This document shows positions 55,241-62,268 of a stretch of DNA of 64,000 bases, in pieces. The stretch spans positions 1-64,000 of the forward strand of contig JASEFH010000004.1 in NCBI GenBank assembly GCA_030019205.1, written 5' to 3'. The notes beneath the pieces are model-generated. The model was not told the DNA's origin. It did not search any database and saw only the letters and a program-made list of their open reading frames with translations. Source of the DNA: Methanomicrobiales archaeon. Its GTDB lineage: Archaea; Halobacteriota; Methanomicrobia; Methanomicrobiales; JACTUA01. Made by a program: the position numbers and the translations under genes. Positions within the stretch are counted from its first letter, which is position 1; every line of letters begins with the position of its first letter.

Positions 55241-55637
55241 CAGGGCCGATAGAAGAGAATATCCCGGTTGAAGGCGGGAAAAAGGACATTGCAGAAGATA
55301 TCATTCCTGCCGATGAGAAAAGAGAAGAGGCGCTAAAGGCGGGAGAAGCGGCTAAACCTCAGGGCGATCGTGCCGTTGTGGCTCTCCTGGATATGACGAT
55401 GGAGACGGGTGGGGATTACCTCAAAATAGCGGGCTATTCTCCTCCGACCGATTCTATCTACAAGAACTTCTCCCGTCCCTTCTTGAATAAAGCCTGCTGG
55501 CATTACCTGCCGGATGAAAAACTCCCGGACGATCAGAAAGTGGCTCTCCTGCTAGGGGTGGGGGGCTGCTCCTGGCCTTCTCTCCTGCGCTGATCGAGGG
55601 GTATGAACGGCGAAAAGAAGAGGAGAGAAGAGAGTGA
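55237..55637 (+). pseudogene. Accessory gene with -1 frameshift at a G6 run
   Basis: Reads as MTGPIEENIPVEGGKKDI ... YLPDEKLPDDQKVALLLGVGG and stops at 55593. At the G6 run 55560-55565 a one-base backward shift opens a hydrophobic helix plus basic tail (LLLAFSPALIEGYERRKEEE) to a stop at 55637, clearly the better C-terminus. The site reads G GGG GGC, so programmed slippage is formally possible; a deleted base is simpler. Full product would be about 133 aa, membrane-anchored. Confidence 0.55.
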
Positions 55638-55699
55638 GGAGTGTAGTATCCCGAAACACTCTTGACACCATGTTTCTACCCTGATGTGAGCAAATGATC

Positions 55700-56437
55700 A
55701 AGACGGGATATTCGCACAATCATCAATCCGTGGAAACGAGGGAGAGCGGTGCGGGAGATCGCCGAATATCACCCGGTGACCAGACAGAGGATTCATCGAA
55801 TCATCTCGTTCTACAAAAAGAACGGCTTTCATCCATATCTGCGAACGCCCGGGAGACGACCCGAGAGAATCCCTCATGATACGGGCGCACGCGTCATCCC
55901 GGCACAGGATACCTACGGACTCGGACCCATCCTCCTCGAGGAGCAGATCGGGGAAGAGCATGGAGTCCTTGTCCCCCGCGATACCCTCTATCGGATCCTC
56001 CTGCACCATGGCAGAGCGATACCCTGTATGACGAAACGAAGGCAGACCCACGACCGAATATTCCATCCCGGTTCTCGAGGAGGGATTCGAAAAGTATGGG
56101 GTGCCGAGATTCTCACCGATAACGGGTCGCAGTTCGTTTCATCGAGGGATCCGCAGTGAGCAGATAGCACCTTCGAGAAATTCCTCGAGTACCATGGAAT
56201 CAGGCACATAAGGGCACGAACCCTCATCAGACCCATGGGAAGATCGAGAGGGTCTTCCACGAGTTTGGGATGAGGATTCAACGGTTTGGTTCTGTCGAGA
56301 GAGTCGTGCACTGGCATAACGAGATCAAGCCTCACACCTGTCTCGACTACGATGAACCCGTTCATGCCTTCTGGTACCGGTTGCCTCATGACCGTATCCT
56401 TGGCCATGTCCCGAGGTGGATGCATGCGGAAGGTTAA
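55700..56437 (+). mobile_element. Decayed IS481-type transposase
   Basis: Pieces in three frames align in order with the family: N-terminal HTH (WKRGRAVREIAEYHPVTRQRI), linker (TPGRRPERIPHDTGA), HTH-21-like part (YGLGPILLEEQIGEEHG), then a jump to TTEYSIPVLEEGFEKYGVP, DDE segment ILTDNGSQF, an in-frame TGA, FEKFLEYHGIRHIRAR, and HQTHGKIERVFHEFGM with HWHNEIKPHTCLDYDEP to a stop at 56437. The stretch holding the first catalytic Asp is deleted, and there are at least three frame breaks. Inactive. Terminal inverted repeats were not identified. Confidence 0.75.
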
Positions 56438-56633
56438 CGTATGGAAAATGAATTCGGGATACCACACATGTAATCTTGTAAAAGGTCTTTTAGTACCAGA
56501 CCTGAGGAGACCGGGTTCTTCTGGCTCAAGGATGATAGTTGCCTGCCTGTCCTAATAAAAATTCCGATAAAGTGTCCGATTGTTAAAATGAGAAAGTTTA
56601 TTCTGAATTATCGCGAAAATTTTTAAAGTTACC

Positions 56634-56747
56634 ATGAAATGCGATGGATGCGATCAAAAAGTATCGAAGAAAGGCAAGAAGGACAGATGCAACCTATTCC
56701 GCACGGATTGCGATAAAGTGCAGAATTGTACCCGCTGGCATCAATAG
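56634..56747 (+). CDS. 37-aa cysteine-rich candidate protein
   Basis: MKCDGCDQKVSKKGKKD, then CNLFRTDCDKVQNC: five cysteines (3, 6, 19, 26, 32) with lysines, like a small zinc ribbon. AAATTTTTAAAG sits about 15-25 bases before the ATG. It conflicts with the antisense remnant at 56694-56954 over 54 bases; only one may be real. Confidence 0.4.
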   Translation: MKCDGCDQKVSKKGKKDRCNLFRTDCDKVQNCTRWHQ

Positions 56748-56954
56748 ATACTTCCCTTTTCCTCGATCCGCGCACGTATCCTCCGGGATCAGTCTCTCGT
56801 AACTTCCATTCTTCAACGGGTTAAAGCCCTTTCCTTCCAACGCGTAATCCCGGTGTAAGGCCCGCAACGCCATCCGAATCGCCGTACGGTCTTTCTCAAC
56901 ACCGATCAGGCTCTTGATGCCGTCTATCGGTTTGGCATCCCCATCACCATCTAT
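56694..56954 (-). pseudogene. C-terminal gene fragment, antisense
   Basis: 86 codons open on minus without a start at the left of the fragment: DGIKSLIGVEKDRTAIRMAL, GKGFNPLKNGSYERLIPED, KYLLMPAGTILHF. The composition is strongly protein-like. The N-terminal part is missing behind a stop at 56955-56957. An internal ATG at 56873 would give 59 aa. Family unknown. Confidence 0.4.
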
Positions 56955-57122
56955 TCAGCGTCACCGTCGGGGCGGTCCTCGCCAGTAGGAAAATCCCCCG
57001 GGCGGCATGGCACCCGGGACTGGAAGGGATACCCCCGATCCATTCCAGGGGGGATCGGCCCTGCACATGGGATCGGATAGGATCGGACGTGCCGGCACCT
57101 GAGTTTTTATACCAGAATTTCC

Positions 57123-57362
57123 ATGCAGCCCTCCATGGAAGCCGAAAACCGGATCTGGACAGAGGTCGAGTCGTCCAACCTCAGGGCCGTATCCTACGAC
57201 GCGGAGAACCGCGAGCTCTACGTCTGGTTCCTCGGGGGCGGCATCTACGTCTACTACGACGTCCCTCCCGAGCGGTACGAAGGGCTGATGGAAGCACAAT
57301 CCCACGGGCGGTACTTCGCCGGGCACATCCGGAATGCCTACCGCTACAGGAAGATCGCGTGA
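57123..57362 (+). CDS. KTSC domain protein
   Basis: 79 residues, almost entirely the KTSC domain: VESSNLRAVSYDAENRELYV, GGIYVYYDVPPERYEGLM and HGRYFAGHIRNAYRYRKI. These small beta-rich domains are often fused to or near tRNA-synthetase-like or phage genes; the function is unknown. GAGTTTTTATACC at ~57102 is the promoter, giving a very short leader. Confidence 0.85.
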   Translation: MQPSMEAENRIWTEVESSNLRAVSYDAENRELYVWFLGGGIYVYYDVPPERYEGLMEAQSHGRYFAGHIRNAYRYRKIA

Positions 57363-57613
57363 TCGAGTTTTCATGAAATACCAAACAATCCCGCATTTTG
57401 GGAATTTCCAGGAGATACAGGCCATGAATCCGATCGGTTCGGGTTTTCATCGGCCGTCAAGATCGCCAGAATCCGCCCGCAACCTGCAACTGCAAAAACA
57501 AAGAGCGCGGCCTTGATCCTGCCGTATCGCACGTGAAGCTGTCAGCATCCCGCCTCCACTTGTGGACCGCACGCCGTAATTTTAAGAGGGCCGGGGTCCC
57601 ACGTCTGGTGACC

Positions 57614-58723
57614 ATGCAGCTCGGCGTCATCGGCGATCCGCACCTGGGGTGCACCATCTACACGGACAAGCGCTCCCCGGACTTCGCCCGGCAGTTCAAC
57701 ACCGCTGTCGCGGGTCTGCTGGAGCGAAAGGTGGACGGCATCGCCGTTCTCGGTGACGTCTTCGACAGCAGCGCCTACCGCCGCAACATCGACACCTTCG
57801 CCTCGCGCCTCTCCGAGGTGGCCGGATCATTCCTGAAACTGAAGGAGGCGGGGATACCGCTCTACGCCATCGCCGGCAACCACGAGTACGGGCGGGGGCG
57901 GACCGCCGGCGAGCTGCGGATCCTGCACGACCTCGGCGTTCTCACATTCCTGGAGAGCGGGGAGGCCCCGTTCGGCGACTGCCGCATCGTGGGGATCTCC
58001 TGGAAGGCGGAACGCGGATCGCTCCTCGAAGCCCTGGCCCGGTGCGGCCCCCCGGCCGGGGACGCCATCCTCCTGCTGCACCAGTTCTGCGCCGGGTCCC
58101 GCTGCGTCCCCGCTACGATCGCCGAGGTCGGGGGATCCGATCTCGAGGGCTGGGCGGCGGTCTTCTGCGGACACCACCACCAGTACGAGGACCTGGGCTA
58201 CGCGGTCGCCCCCGGGTCCCTGGAGGTGCGCACGGCGGGGGAGATCGGCCAGAAGGGCTACTGCATCTACGACACCGAGGCGGGAACCCACGAGTTCGTC
58301 GCCCTGCCCCCGGGCCGCGCGATCCGTTCGGCGGAGATGGACGCGAGCGGACTCTCGGCCGATCAGTTCCGGGAGCAGCTGGCCGCCTGGATCGGGGAGA
58401 ACGCCGCTCCCGGCGCCGTCCTGATCCTGCGGCTGCGGGGATCCCTGGCCCGCGGGCGGGCGTCCGAGATCCGTCTCGGAGCGCTCCGCACCCTCGGGCT
58501 CCAGAAGGGCTGCCTGAAGGTGCGGTTCGCGGGCGGGCTGGAGGATCCCGTCCGCACCGCTGCGGAGATCCGCTCCTCTGCCAGCCTCCCGGAGTTCCTG
58601 GAGAGGCGGTTCGGACCGCGGGCGGCTCTCGCGGGCAAACGGATCGAGTCCCTGCGGGAGAGGGGGGACTCGTTCGCCTCGGACTTCCTGGCGGAGCTCC
58701 TCGGGCAGGCGGGTGACGGATGA
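57614..58723 (+). CDS. mre11: DNA double-strand break nuclease Mre11-like
   Basis: 369 residues from MQLGVIGDPHLG. The phosphoesterase motifs are all present: DPHLG, LGDVFDSS, GNHEYG, LLHQF and GHHHQYEDLG. The C-terminal ~110 residues are a capping domain. It works with Rad50 to process DNA ends; the Rad50-like gene starts in the ATGA overlap. TAATTTTAAGA at ~57575 is the promoter. An upstream in-frame extension (to 57533) lies before the promoter-proximal start and was rejected. Confidence 0.92.
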   Translation: MQLGVIGDPHLGCTIYTDKRSPDFARQFNTAVAGLLERKVDGIAVLGDVFDSSAYRRNIDTFASRLSEVAGSFLKLKEAGIPLYAIAGNHEYGRGRTAGELRILHDLGVLTFLESGEAPFGDCRIVGISWKAERGSLLEALARCGPPAGDAILLLHQFCAGSRCVPATIAEVGGSDLEGWAAVFCGHHHQYEDLGYAVAPGSLEVRTAGEIGQKGYCIYDTEAGTHEFVALPPGRAIRSAEMDASGLSADQFREQLAAWIGENAAPGAVLILRLRGSLARGRASEIRLGALRTLGLQKGCLKVRFAGGLEDPVRTAAEIRSSASLPEFLERRFGPRAALAGKRIESLRERGDSFASDFLAELLGQAGDG

Positions 58724-60291
58724 AGCTCACCGCCCTCGCCCTGCACGACTTCCGCTCATACGCGGACGCGGAGATCGCCTTCTCGGGCGGCCAGAACTAC
58801 ATCTTCGGGAAGAACTGGCAGGGGAAGAGCTCGATCATGGACGGGATCGGCTACGCCCTCTTCGGGAGGAGGATCCTTCCCGCCCGCCTGGCGGGTGCGG
58901 CAGTGCGGACGGACCACCTGGTGCGGAGGGGGGCGGGGGGCGGCTCGGTGGAGCTCTCCTTCGAGCACCGCGGGGAGGAGTACTGCCTGCGCCGCACGTG
59001 CCCGCGGGACATGCCCACGCTATCGATGGACGGCTGCCGCATCGCCCAGGGCTCGGCGGCCACGGGCGAGTACCTCTGCGAGATGCTGGGCATCGACGCC
59101 CCCCTCTTCGCCAACATCTTCTACTCCCCGCAGGACGAGCTGCGCCGCGTGCTCGAGCTCGACCCCGAGAGCCGGAAGGTGTTCATCGAGACGGTGCTGG
59201 GATTCGACTACCTCAAGGATGTCAGGACGTCCGCAAAACGATCGGCCGAGGCGCTGCAGCGCTGGAAGGACGGGTATGCCGGTGCGGACGCGGCGGCGGT
59301 CCGGGAGCGGAGCCGGGCGATCGAGGCGCGGATAGATGCCATTGAAGAGCAGATCCGCCACCTCGATGCCGCGATCGCCGAACCGATGCCCCCTCCCCCG
59401 CCCGAACCTTCCGGTGCCGCCCATGCCCGCCCGCTCGAAGAGCGGGGTGCGCTCCGCGAGCGGATCCGGCAGTGCCGGAGCCTGATGGAGGGACTCTCCT
59501 CGGGAACCTGCCCCAGCTGCCTCCAGCCGCTGCCGGCAGGTGCAAAGAAGCCCCTCCTGCAGCGGATCGGGGGCGAACTCTCCCGGATCGAGGCGGCGAT
59601 CGCGACGAACGAGCAGCAGATCCGCTCTCTCGCCGCCGCCGCCGCGGAGGCCGAACGGGTGCGCCGCGACGGCGACGTGAGGAGGCTGGAGCTCGTGCGG
59701 GTTCGGGCGGAGCGGGATGCCATGGAGAGGGAGGCGGCGGTTCGGCGGGCGGAGCTCGACGCCGTCCGCAGAGAGACGGCCGCCTGCGGGGATCGGATGG
59801 AGAGAAAGGTCCAGGAGGAGTGCGCGTTCCTCGCCGAGATCCAGCAGGCAATCGACGAGTTCCGCGGGAACGTGCGGTCCCTGGTGGCCCGGGACCTGGA
59901 GAACGCCGCGAACTTCTTCATGCGGAAGTTCGGCGACGGCGACTTCGATGCGGAGCTCCGCATCACGGAGGAGTTCGGGTTCGAGACCCTCCTCCACGGC
60001 GAGCAGGTGCCCCTCTCCAACCTGAGCGGTGCGGCGCGGGACATCCTGGCGTTCTCCCTCCGCTACGGGCTCTACCGCATCGCAGCGAAGGAGATCGACT
60101 TCCTGCTGCTCGACGAGCCCACCCGCCACTTCGATCGCGCCAACACCTTCAAACTGAAAGAGGCGTTCAACGAACTCGCCGACCACCAGCTGATCGTGAT
60201 CACCGTCAACGACGAGTTCCACGATGCCGTGGGGAAGAAGTTCCGGGTGGAGAAGGACGCCGACCGCTGCTCGATCGTGCGGGAACTGTAG
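58720..60291 (+). CDS. rad50: Compact Rad50/SbcC-like ATPase
   Basis: 523 residues, about 60 percent of a usual archaeal Rad50. Walker A GKNWQGKSS at 30-38; Q-loop FYSPQDELRRVL at ~140; short coiled arms at ~180-250 and ~275-395 around a zinc-hook-like TCPSCLQP (~264); signature LSGAARDILAFSL at ~433 and Walker B FLLLDEPTRHFD at ~461 (the D-loop Asp is in HFD). ATP-driven partner of Mre11 in DNA-end processing. The short arms would tether DNA at close range only. Confidence 0.88.
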   Translation: MKLTALALHDFRSYADAEIAFSGGQNYIFGKNWQGKSSIMDGIGYALFGRRILPARLAGAAVRTDHLVRRGAGGGSVELSFEHRGEEYCLRRTCPRDMPTLSMDGCRIAQGSAATGEYLCEMLGIDAPLFANIFYSPQDELRRVLELDPESRKVFIETVLGFDYLKDVRTSAKRSAEALQRWKDGYAGADAAAVRERSRAIEARIDAIEEQIRHLDAAIAEPMPPPPPEPSGAAHARPLEERGALRERIRQCRSLMEGLSSGTCPSCLQPLPAGAKKPLLQRIGGELSRIEAAIATNEQQIRSLAAAAAEAERVRRDGDVRRLELVRVRAERDAMEREAAVRRAELDAVRRETAACGDRMERKVQEECAFLAEIQQAIDEFRGNVRSLVARDLENAANFFMRKFGDGDFDAELRITEEFGFETLLHGEQVPLSNLSGAARDILAFSLRYGLYRIAAKEIDFLLLDEPTRHFDRANTFKLKEAFNELADHQLIVITVNDEFHDAVGKKFRVEKDADRCSIVREL

Positions 60292-60394
60292 GGAGCCCCG
60301 CACGGTGCCCCATCGGCAGCCCGCGGACGGGTTCGAACCTTTTTTATCATCGCCCCTCCAAAGGGCATACAGGATTGGCAACGAAGTGATACGG

Positions 60395-61060
60395 ATGAAG
60401 GTTCTGGGAATCAATGGCAGCCCGAGAGGCGCGAACAGCCGGACGCTCCGGCTGGTGCAGGCCGCCCTCCGGGGCGCGGAATCCGGCGGCGCGGATACGG
60501 AGCTGGTGGACGTCTGCGACCTCGATATCGAGTACTGCACCGGCTGCGGGACATGCTACGCGACCGGCACCTGCGTGCAGGCGGACGACTTCGAGGAGGT
60601 CTGGGCGAAGATACAGGACGCCGACGGGATCGTGCTGGGGTCGCCCGTCTACATCCACAGCGTCACGGCGCAGCTGAAGACCCTGATCGACCGCACCGCC
60701 GACGCGGTCCACTGCCAGCTGCTCACCGGCAAATACGGCTGCGCGGTGTCCACCACGGGCGGCGGGGGCGAGCAGGAGGTGATCGACTACATGAACCACT
60801 ACCTGAACATGCTCGGGGCCGTCACCGTCGGGGGTGTGGGCATCGCCCTCGGGCGGCACCCGGACGGCCTCCCCGCCACCGAAGAGAAGGCGTTTGCCCT
60901 GGGAAAGGATCTGGTGCAGGCAATCGCGGAAAAGCGGCGCTACCCCGAGCAGGAGAAGGCTCTTGCGGCGCAGAGGGAGTACTTCCGCCGCCTCGTAGAG
61001 GCGAACCGCGAGACCTGGACCCACGAGTACGAGTACTGGATGGATCGGGGCTGGATGTAG
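60395..61060 (+). CDS. Iron-sulfur flavoprotein (Isf family)
   Basis: 221 residues. N-terminal flavodoxin-like FMN loop GINGSPRGANSRTLRL; compact cluster motif C48xxC51xxC54x5C60 (CTGCGTCYATGTC) for [4Fe-4S]; VLGSPVYIHSVTAQLKTLIDRT flavin loop; STTGGGGEQEVIDYM. Isf proteins of methanogens take electrons from ferredoxin and reduce O2, peroxide or other acceptors. CTTTTTTATC at ~60340 is the promoter. Confidence 0.92.
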   Translation: MKVLGINGSPRGANSRTLRLVQAALRGAESGGADTELVDVCDLDIEYCTGCGTCYATGTCVQADDFEEVWAKIQDADGIVLGSPVYIHSVTAQLKTLIDRTADAVHCQLLTGKYGCAVSTTGGGGEQEVIDYMNHYLNMLGAVTVGGVGIALGRHPDGLPATEEKAFALGKDLVQAIAEKRRYPEQEKALAAQREYFRRLVEANRETWTHEYEYWMDRGWM

Positions 61061-61092
61061 GAGATCCCGGCTCCCCTCCCCGGAGATATCCT

Positions 61093-61866
61093 TCAGAGGA
61101 TGCTCGCGCTCTCCTCCCTGCGGATCAGGGACTTCGCCCGTGCGAAGCAGGCGCGGGCCTCGTCCCGCCGGCCCAGCTTCACCAGGGCGACCCCCTTGTT
61201 GTTGTAGGCCATCGCGTCCAGCGGGGCGAGCTCGATCGCCCGCTCGAAGCAGCGGATCGCCTCCTCGAACCGCCCCAGCCTGGCGAGGCACACCCCCCGG
61301 TTGTTGTAGATCGCCGCGTAGTCGGGGTTGATCTCCCCATAGAGATCGTAGCAGCGGATCGCCTCCTCGAACCGCCCGGCATCGGCGAGGCTGACACCCC
61401 TGTTGTAGTAGGCCTTGGCATACCCCGGATCGATGCGGATGGCCCGGTCGTAGCTCTCGATCGCCTCGCCGTACGCGCCGAGGTGGTAGTAACAGTTGCC
61501 CCGGATGTACCAGGCCTCCGCGTAGCGGGGATCGAGACTGACTGCGCGGTCCAGGCAGTCGATCGCCTCCTCGTTCAGTCCCAGGTGGTAGAGAGCGACA
61601 CCCCGGGTATACCAGGCGTCGGGATTCCCGGGCTCGAGCTGGAGCGCCCGCTCGCAGACCCGCACCGACTCCCGGAACCGGGCCAGGCGGTCGAGGATAT
61701 TCGCCCGGGATACCAGTGCGGTCACGCTGTCGGGTTCCAGCGCGAGCGAGCGGTCGAAGCAGGTCAGGGCTTCGTTGTACCTCCCCATGCTCGCGAGCGT
61801 TGCGCCGCGGTGGTACCAGCTGACCGACTCCGGCTCCGGGATCCGTCGTTCTTCCGATGCTGCCAT
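61093..61866 (-). CDS. Tetratricopeptide repeat protein
   Basis: 257 residues built almost wholly of seven contiguous 34-residue TPR units (~17-254) with the usual W/Y-G-Y-A-P pattern (AWYTRGVALYHLG, EEAIDCLDRAVSLDP). No signal or TM helix; a cytosolic protein-binding scaffold. Single gene, divergent from the one at 62007. Partner unknown. Confidence 0.93.
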   Translation of the reverse strand: MAASEERRIPEPESVSWYHRGATLASMGRYNEALTCFDRSLALEPDSVTALVSRANILDRLARFRESVRVCERALQLEPGNPDAWYTRGVALYHLGLNEEAIDCLDRAVSLDPRYAEAWYIRGNCYYHLGAYGEAIESYDRAIRIDPGYAKAYYNRGVSLADAGRFEEAIRCYDLYGEINPDYAAIYNNRGVCLARLGRFEEAIRCFERAIELAPLDAMAYNNKGVALVKLGRRDEARACFARAKSLIRREESASIL

Positions 61867-61974
61867 ACGCCTTCACCTACCGTGGGGACGGGATGGCTGA
61901 TAAGGGTAGTGCCGTGCGGGAGGACCCCGAAGGCCGCATCCGCCCGCAGGATGCGGGAGCGCAGTGTATCACAG

Positions 61975-61983
61975 TATAAATAT
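61975..61983 (+). promoter_or_regulatory. TATA box upstream of small gene at 62007
   Basis: TATAAATAT, 24 bases before the ATG, implying a leaderless or near-leaderless transcript. Confidence 0.6.
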
Positions 61984-62006
61984 GCCGGGAGAAGAGAGAG
62001 TGCGGT

Positions 62007-62252
62007 ATGCTCCCGGATCGGATCGGAGCGCATCTGGATACCATCGAGCGGGTCCACGGGATCGTCATCCTGAACCGGGAGGAGATCGTCCGGCGGATCG
62101 CAGACGGCGTCCGTGGCGAGCAGCAGGTTCTGCCCGCGATGACGGCGCTCAACACCTGGGTCGCGGTGGAGGGGCTCACCGGCGCGGTCGATGTACCGCC
62201 GGACGTGCTGGAGAAGATCCTCTTTCCCCTGCGCGGGGAGCGGGATTCGTGA
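62007..62252 (+). CDS. Small conserved-looking soluble protein, unknown
   Basis: 81 residues: MLPDRIGAHLDTIERVHGIVILN, REEIVRRIADGVRGE, TWVAVEGLTGAVDVPPDVLEKILFPL. Mixed alpha/beta composition with a clean TATA box upstream. No family recognised. It converges on the aldehyde oxidoreductase gene, 16 bases away. Confidence 0.65.
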   Translation: MLPDRIGAHLDTIERVHGIVILNREEIVRRIADGVRGEQQVLPAMTALNTWVAVEGLTGAVDVPPDVLEKILFPLRGERDS

Positions 62253-62268
62253 GCGGGTCCCGCCGCCC

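Noticed and set aside
51571-57122. Direct repeat of the tRNA-Val 3' end as second attachment site
   Set aside because: No copy of the T-arm/acceptor sequence was found by eye before 57.1 kb, and no integrase gene is present.
60301-60345. GGTTCGAACC before the iron-sulfur flavoprotein gene as a tRNA T-loop
   Set aside because: No acceptor, D arm or anticodon stem can be formed around it; it is part of the promoter region.
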